From: Oscillospiraceae bacterium
GTDB lineage: Bacteria; Bacillota; Clostridia; Oscillospirales; Ruminococcaceae
Direction of reading: 5' to 3'
Assembly: GCA_021200775.1 (NCBI GenBank)
Contig: JAJQGB010000016.1
Location: 55,684-119,683 of the forward strand
Length of the DNA: 64,000 bases
A model generated the notes under the pieces. That model had not been told where the DNA came from. It made no database searches and saw nothing but the letters and a program-made list of their open reading frames with translations. The first letter of the stretch is position 1. Each line of letters opens with the position of its first letter. A program made the position numbers and the translations under genes. Below, piece after piece: positions 60,727 to 64,000 of this stretch.

Positions 60727-62775
60727 ATGGAAAGTATCGAAACGACGAAGAATGTCGTCCGTAAATCCAACCAAAAAACCGATGAAGTAAAACATTCAGT
60801 CACAGTTGGCAATATCGTTATAGTAGCTGTTCTGACATTGATACTTCTTTATCTTGCCGGCGTGAGGGCATTCGGACTGCCGTTTCCGCTTCTCAGTGAA
60901 AACGTGTCTGTGATGTCTTTGGTGCGGCTTGCACTTTTCGTGCCGGTTCTGTTTCTCGGGAAAGAGATGTACATCAGAGGATTCGGGAGGCTTATAAAAT
61001 TCAATCCAAATATTGAAAGCCTTGCGGCGGTCGCAACAACTCTTGCAACGGCGACCTCCTTCTATTCTCTTGTAATGGTGATAATCAGCCGTGAGGAGTA
61101 CGCCGACCGGATTCATTTTGAAGCATGTGCCGTCATAATCCTCTTCATGATGATTACTGAGTATCTCGAAGAGAATATGAATAAGTCACGAGGCTCAACT
61201 GCCGACAAGCTCGGGGAGCTTTTCCCGGAAAGCGCTACCGTCGTGAGAAATAATGCAGAGTATTCAGTTCCGATTTCGGAAATTTCCGTTGGCGATATGG
61301 TTCTTGTCCAGCCGGGAGAGAGCTTTCCCTGTGATGGCTCGGTTGTTTCCGGAAGAGCAGGCGTCGACGAAAGCCTGTTTACCGGAGAAGGCTTGCCCGT
61401 GGAAAAGATTTCGGGCGACAGGATTTTTGCCGGAACCGTCTGCCGTAGCGGATTTATAACCATAAAAACCGAAGCGCTTGGCGATGATACAAACTTAGGA
61501 AAGATGGTTCTCGCCGCAAGAAATGCCGAAGCGGTGAGAAAAACCGATTCAAAGGTTTACGCCCACCTTCAGAGAAACGAAAGGGTTTATTCACTCTGCG
61601 CAGTGGGAATAGCGGTGATTGTCTTCTTAATCTGGCTGATGGCTTCGAGAGATTTCGGACGTTCTCTTGAAGTCCTGGAGAGGATGCTTCTCACATCCTG
61701 CCCGTGTGCTGTTGGATTTGCAATTCCGTTTGCAGTGAATTCAGCAGTTTCCCGTGGCGAGCGCGAAGGAGTCGTCTATAAAAGTCCGTCTGCACTCGAA
61801 AAAATTGAATCTATAAATACTGTCGTCATGGACAAAACCGGCGTCATAACAGTTGGAAAGCCTTTTGTTACCGATGTTATACCGTTCGGAGCGGACGCTG
61901 TGGAAGTGGTGCTGATTGCCGCTTCTCTCGAATCACATTCGACGCATCCGATAGCGTCCGCTGTTTTAGATTACGCCAAGAAGAACGACATCGAGCCGAT
62001 GGATTGTGACGTTTTCGAGTCGGTAGAAGGCTTCGGAGTCAAGGGAGTTATAGAGGAAGACAGCGTTTCGGTGGGAAGAGCCGACGCAATATTTGTCGGT
62101 GAATATGAGGGCTACGCCGCTGTCTGCCAGCCTCTTTCAGATGAGGGCAAGACAATAGCCGCCGTCACCAAAAACGGCTCACCGATAGGAGTAATCGCCT
62201 TCCAGGACAAGCTCAAACCGACCAGTAAGAACGGTGTTGAACGCCTTGTCAAGCTCGGAATCCGCACAATTATGGTTACCGGCGACAGCCAGGGCACCGG
62301 CAAGTCGGTCGCCGAAGAAATCGGAGTTTATGACCACGCCGAGAACGTGACGCCGTCCCAGAAAGCCGATATGATTCGCAAGCTCCGCTATGGCGGAAGA
62401 ACCGTCGCTATGGTAGGTGACAGCTCGAACGACGCTCTGGCACTTGCCGCCGCCGATGTCGCAATATCGATGAAGGACGCTTCCGACGTCGCACTCGAAG
62501 CAAGCGAGATAATTCTACTTAAAAACGACTTGCGGGACGCTTCAATCGCCGTGAGAATCTCGTCCGAGACGAAAAAGACGATATCGTCGAACTTCCTATT
62601 CGGAATGGTCTTTAACGCCGTGACCGTGCCGATAATGGCATTCTCACCGTTCTTCATCTCAAACCCGACAATAGACGCCTTCATCTGCCTAGCCTGCCTT
62701 ATAGTCTCCACCATCGCCGTCCTCTTCAATAGCGTCAGAATCAAAAAGATGGACCTCACCGCCACGAAAGACTAA
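60727..62775 (+). CDS. P1B-type heavy-metal-transporting ATPase
   Basis: The 682-residue protein starts at ATG 60727 (AAGGGGTG upstream); the frame upstream is non-coding. It has the actuator TGEG (219-222), the intramembrane CPC (325-327), phosphorylation site D369 in DKTG, SHSTHP with the P1B-specific HP pair, MVTGDS and VGDSSNDALAL. There is no N-terminal metal-binding domain or His-rich tail, and DKTG is followed by VIT, not the usual TLT. Cargo (Cu, Zn/Cd or other) cannot be assigned from CPC alone. It has its own promoter. Confidence 0.92.
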   Translation: MESIETTKNVVRKSNQKTDEVKHSVTVGNIVIVAVLTLILLYLAGVRAFGLPFPLLSENVSVMSLVRLALFVPVLFLGKEMYIRGFGRLIKFNPNIESLAAVATTLATATSFYSLVMVIISREEYADRIHFEACAVIILFMMITEYLEENMNKSRGSTADKLGELFPESATVVRNNAEYSVPISEISVGDMVLVQPGESFPCDGSVVSGRAGVDESLFTGEGLPVEKISGDRIFAGTVCRSGFITIKTEALGDDTNLGKMVLAARNAEAVRKTDSKVYAHLQRNERVYSLCAVGIAVIVFLIWLMASRDFGRSLEVLERMLLTSCPCAVGFAIPFAVNSAVSRGEREGVVYKSPSALEKIESINTVVMDKTGVITVGKPFVTDVIPFGADAVEVVLIAASLESHSTHPIASAVLDYAKKNDIEPMDCDVFESVEGFGVKGVIEEDSVSVGRADAIFVGEYEGYAAVCQPLSDEGKTIAAVTKNGSPIGVIAFQDKLKPTSKNGVERLVKLGIRTIMVTGDSQGTGKSVAEEIGVYDHAENVTPSQKADMIRKLRYGGRTVAMVGDSSNDALALAAADVAISMKDASDVALEASEIILLKNDLRDASIAVRISSETKKTISSNFLFGMVFNAVTVPIMAFSPFFISNPTIDAFICLACLIVSTIAVLFNSVRIKKMDLTATKD

Positions 62776-62787
62776 CTTATAAAAATT

Positions 62788-62815
62788 CCCTCCCAGCTCG
62801 GGAGGGATTATTTAC
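62788..62815 (-). terminator. Bidirectional terminator between ATPase and folA
   Basis: CCCTCCC (62788-62794) pairs with GGGAGGG (62800-62806); on the minus strand it is followed by AATTTTTAT, on the plus strand by ATTATTT. It lies between convergent genes. Confidence 0.75.
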
Positions 62816-63285
62816 TATATCCGTTTATACCTAACCTGCCTGAACCCAATTCCATCATCCTCGCCTTCAGCCGAAATCTCAGTCTGATACTTCGCCTTAT
62901 CGAATTCCGGGAAGAAGGCATCTGCTTCGGGACACTCATCATCTATTTCGGTGAGCACTAGCTCGTCAGCAAGCTCTATTGCCTGCGAGTAGACCTGCGC
63001 TCCACCGATGATACAGCAGTTATTGTCGCACAACTCAAGCGCTTCTTCGAGTGAATTTGCTATCTCAGCGCCATCAATGCTGAGCGATTTATCCCTTGAA
63101 ATCACGATATTTCTTCTCTTCGGAAGCGGTCTGCCAATCGAAAGGTATGTCAGCCTGCCCATGATGACCGTCTGCCCCATTGTTTCTGCCCTAAAGAGCT
63201 TCATGTCGGTGGGAAGGTGCCATATAAGCTGATTTCCTCGCCCAAGCTCCCGGTTCTTTCCGTCAGCCGCAACAATCTTAATCAT
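62815..63285 (-). CDS. folA: Dihydrofolate reductase
   Basis: DHFR reduces dihydrofolate to tetrahydrofolate, closing the cycle with thymidylate synthase. The start at 63285 (MIKIVAADGKNRELG) has GAGGAG upstream; the longer frame runs into thyA. The 156-residue protein has NQLIWHLPTDMKLFR, TVIMGRLTYLSIGRPLPKRRNIV and IIGGAQVY with the C-terminal TEI strand. It lies 11 nt after thyA, in an operon. Confidence 0.95.
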   Translation of the reverse strand: MIKIVAADGKNRELGRGNQLIWHLPTDMKLFRAETMGQTVIMGRLTYLSIGRPLPKRRNIVISRDKSLSIDGAEIANSLEEALELCDNNCCIIGGAQVYSQAIELADELVLTEIDDECPEADAFFPEFDKAKYQTEISAEGEDDGIGFRQVRYKRI

Positions 63286-63296
63286 ATTTTTTCTCC

Positions 63297-64000
63297 TCAC
63301 TGTGCAATCGGAAACGCAATCTTTCCCATGTGACGGTAATCCACGAGCTTGACGTCGAGGCAATCCGCCGAGTTGTCGAACTTGTAGAAATCGTCGACCT
63401 CCGGGTTCAGCCAGAGCTTCGGGGAAGGATACCCTCCGCCGTTCTCGTCGTATCGCCTTATCTGCTCGTCTACGCCGGAAATCTGGTTGACATAGATGTG
63501 CGCATCTTTTATGGACCAGTCGACCGTTCCCGGCTTCAAGCCGGTTACCTGTGCAAGCATACAAAGAAGAACCGAGTACTGAGTTACGTTGAAGGGAAGT
63601 CCTAGTGGCACGTCACAGCTTCTCTGATGAACCCAGGCATTTAGCCTGCCGTCGGTCACGTCCCATTCACTGCTCCATACGCAGGAGGGCAGGACCGCCG
63701 TTTCAAGGTAATCGTTCTGCCAGAGCGACATCACCATCCGCCGGTCGGTCTGATTAGTTTTGAGTTTACCTATAAGCTCGTCAATGAGCCCGAATTTATG
63801 GACAATCCATCCATAGGCTGTTCCAATCGTGTGCGCCCATTCTTTGCCGAATTTTTTTCTGATTTCTTTTTTTATAAGCCCGCCGTTTCCGTCAGGAACC
63901 ATCTGTGTTGCTGTCCAGAAGCCGTCGTCGTCAATCTCCCATTCGTTCCAGATGTTGACGTTTCTCTCTTGAAGCCATCTCACGTCGTTCGACTGTGCCT
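63297..64000 (-). CDS. thyA: Thymidylate synthase (5' end outside the window)
   Basis: ThyA methylates dUMP to dTMP using methylenetetrahydrofolate. The visible about 234 residues include the catalytic Cys in LPSCVWSSEW, RSCDVPLGLPFNVTQYS, and KDAHIYVNQ, with the family end KIAFPIAQ-type. The frame continues beyond position 64000 (upstream residues QSNDVRW), so the N-terminus is missing. Sequence LPSCVWS in place of LPPCH resembles a variant seen in some Clostridia. folA follows 11 nt later. Confidence 0.93.
   Translation of the reverse strand, partial: AQSNDVRWLQERNVNIWNEWEIDDDGFWTATQMVPDGNGGLIKKEIRKKFGKEWAHTIGTAYGWIVHKFGLIDELIGKLKTNQTDRRMVMSLWQNDYLETAVLPSCVWSSEWDVTDGRLNAWVHQRSCDVPLGLPFNVTQYSVLLCMLAQVTGLKPGTVDWSIKDAHIYVNQISGVDEQIRRYDENGGGYPSPKLWLNPEVDDFYKFDNSADCLDVKLVDYRHMGKIAFPIAQ

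Noticed and set aside
62815-63564. 249-residue version of dihydrofolate reductase
   Set aside because: The first 93 residues are out-of-frame thyA sequence; the family start with a good ribosome binding site is at 63285.

Overview
The window looks like the chromosome of an anaerobic, plant-fibre-degrading Clostridia member (Bacillota; Ruminococcaceae/Oscillospirales-like), of moderate G+C. The case rests on an alpha/beta-type small acid-soluble spore protein, Gram-positive style secreted lipoproteins carrying GH5, GH10, CE2 and esterase domains, DUF1385, DegV, Mrp and RecX families, the LL-diaminopimelate aminotransferase (DapL) route to lysine, and TTGACA-17-TATAAT promoters with strong AGGAGG ribosome binding sites. 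Genus is an inference.

Layout. 1-10.9 kb: tail of an Rpn-like gene, a lipoprotein with a two-component system, DUF1385-prmC, then recA-recX-rimO-pgsA ending in a GH5 endoglucanase. 11-20 kb: DUF2442 and a YafQ/RelB-type toxin-antitoxin pair, queA, asd-dapA-dapB, a TetR/DUF308 pair, Mrp, a VanY-like carboxypeptidase and a SASP. 20-23.3 kb is the accessory segment: a small serine recombinase, a 147-bp intergenic segment bounded by inverted 23-bp sites, a gene with three Cys-rich repeats plus an AP2 domain, and a Fic protein whose promoter sits in a symmetric four-site operator. 23.3-30 kb (minus strand): a lysine-riboswitch-controlled run dapA-lysA-dapF-dapL followed closely by mmcQ, a nitroreductase and a CE2-like esterase. 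30-40 kb: GH10 xylanase, a beta-helix surface protein with a 40-residue peptide gene and a Thr-rich lipoprotein, a large tannase-like esterase lipoprotein, an acidic low-complexity lipoprotein and an intracellular GH43.

40.4-48.8 kb: one transcription unit covers all seven shikimate steps plus tyrA and pheA. It is preceded by a promoter with an operator in its spacer, a 23-codon leader peptide containing FAYYYYF, and an intrinsic terminator, which is a classical attenuator layout for Tyr/Phe. 48.9-51.3 kb: two DegV proteins around a membrane XRE regulator. 51.4-57.9 kb: pstSCAB-phoU-phoB-phoR behind a PHO-box-like promoter. 58-60.6 kb: an HPr-kinase-like ATPase, a PqqD-like protein, an S24/S26 peptidase and a membrane coiled-coil protein, resembling the accessory set of RiPP clusters but without a visible precursor or maturase. 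60.7-64 kb: a P1B-type ATPase and thyA-folA; thyA runs off the right end.

The most interesting signals are the predicted invertible promoter segment (20,844-21,013), the Tyr/Phe attenuator (40,461-40,694), the Fic operator array (22,057-22,150), the HprK-like/PqqD/S26 cluster, and a family of modular triloop-hairpin repeats whose stems change sequence but keep pairing. All are read by eye from sequence; no database search or folding program was run.
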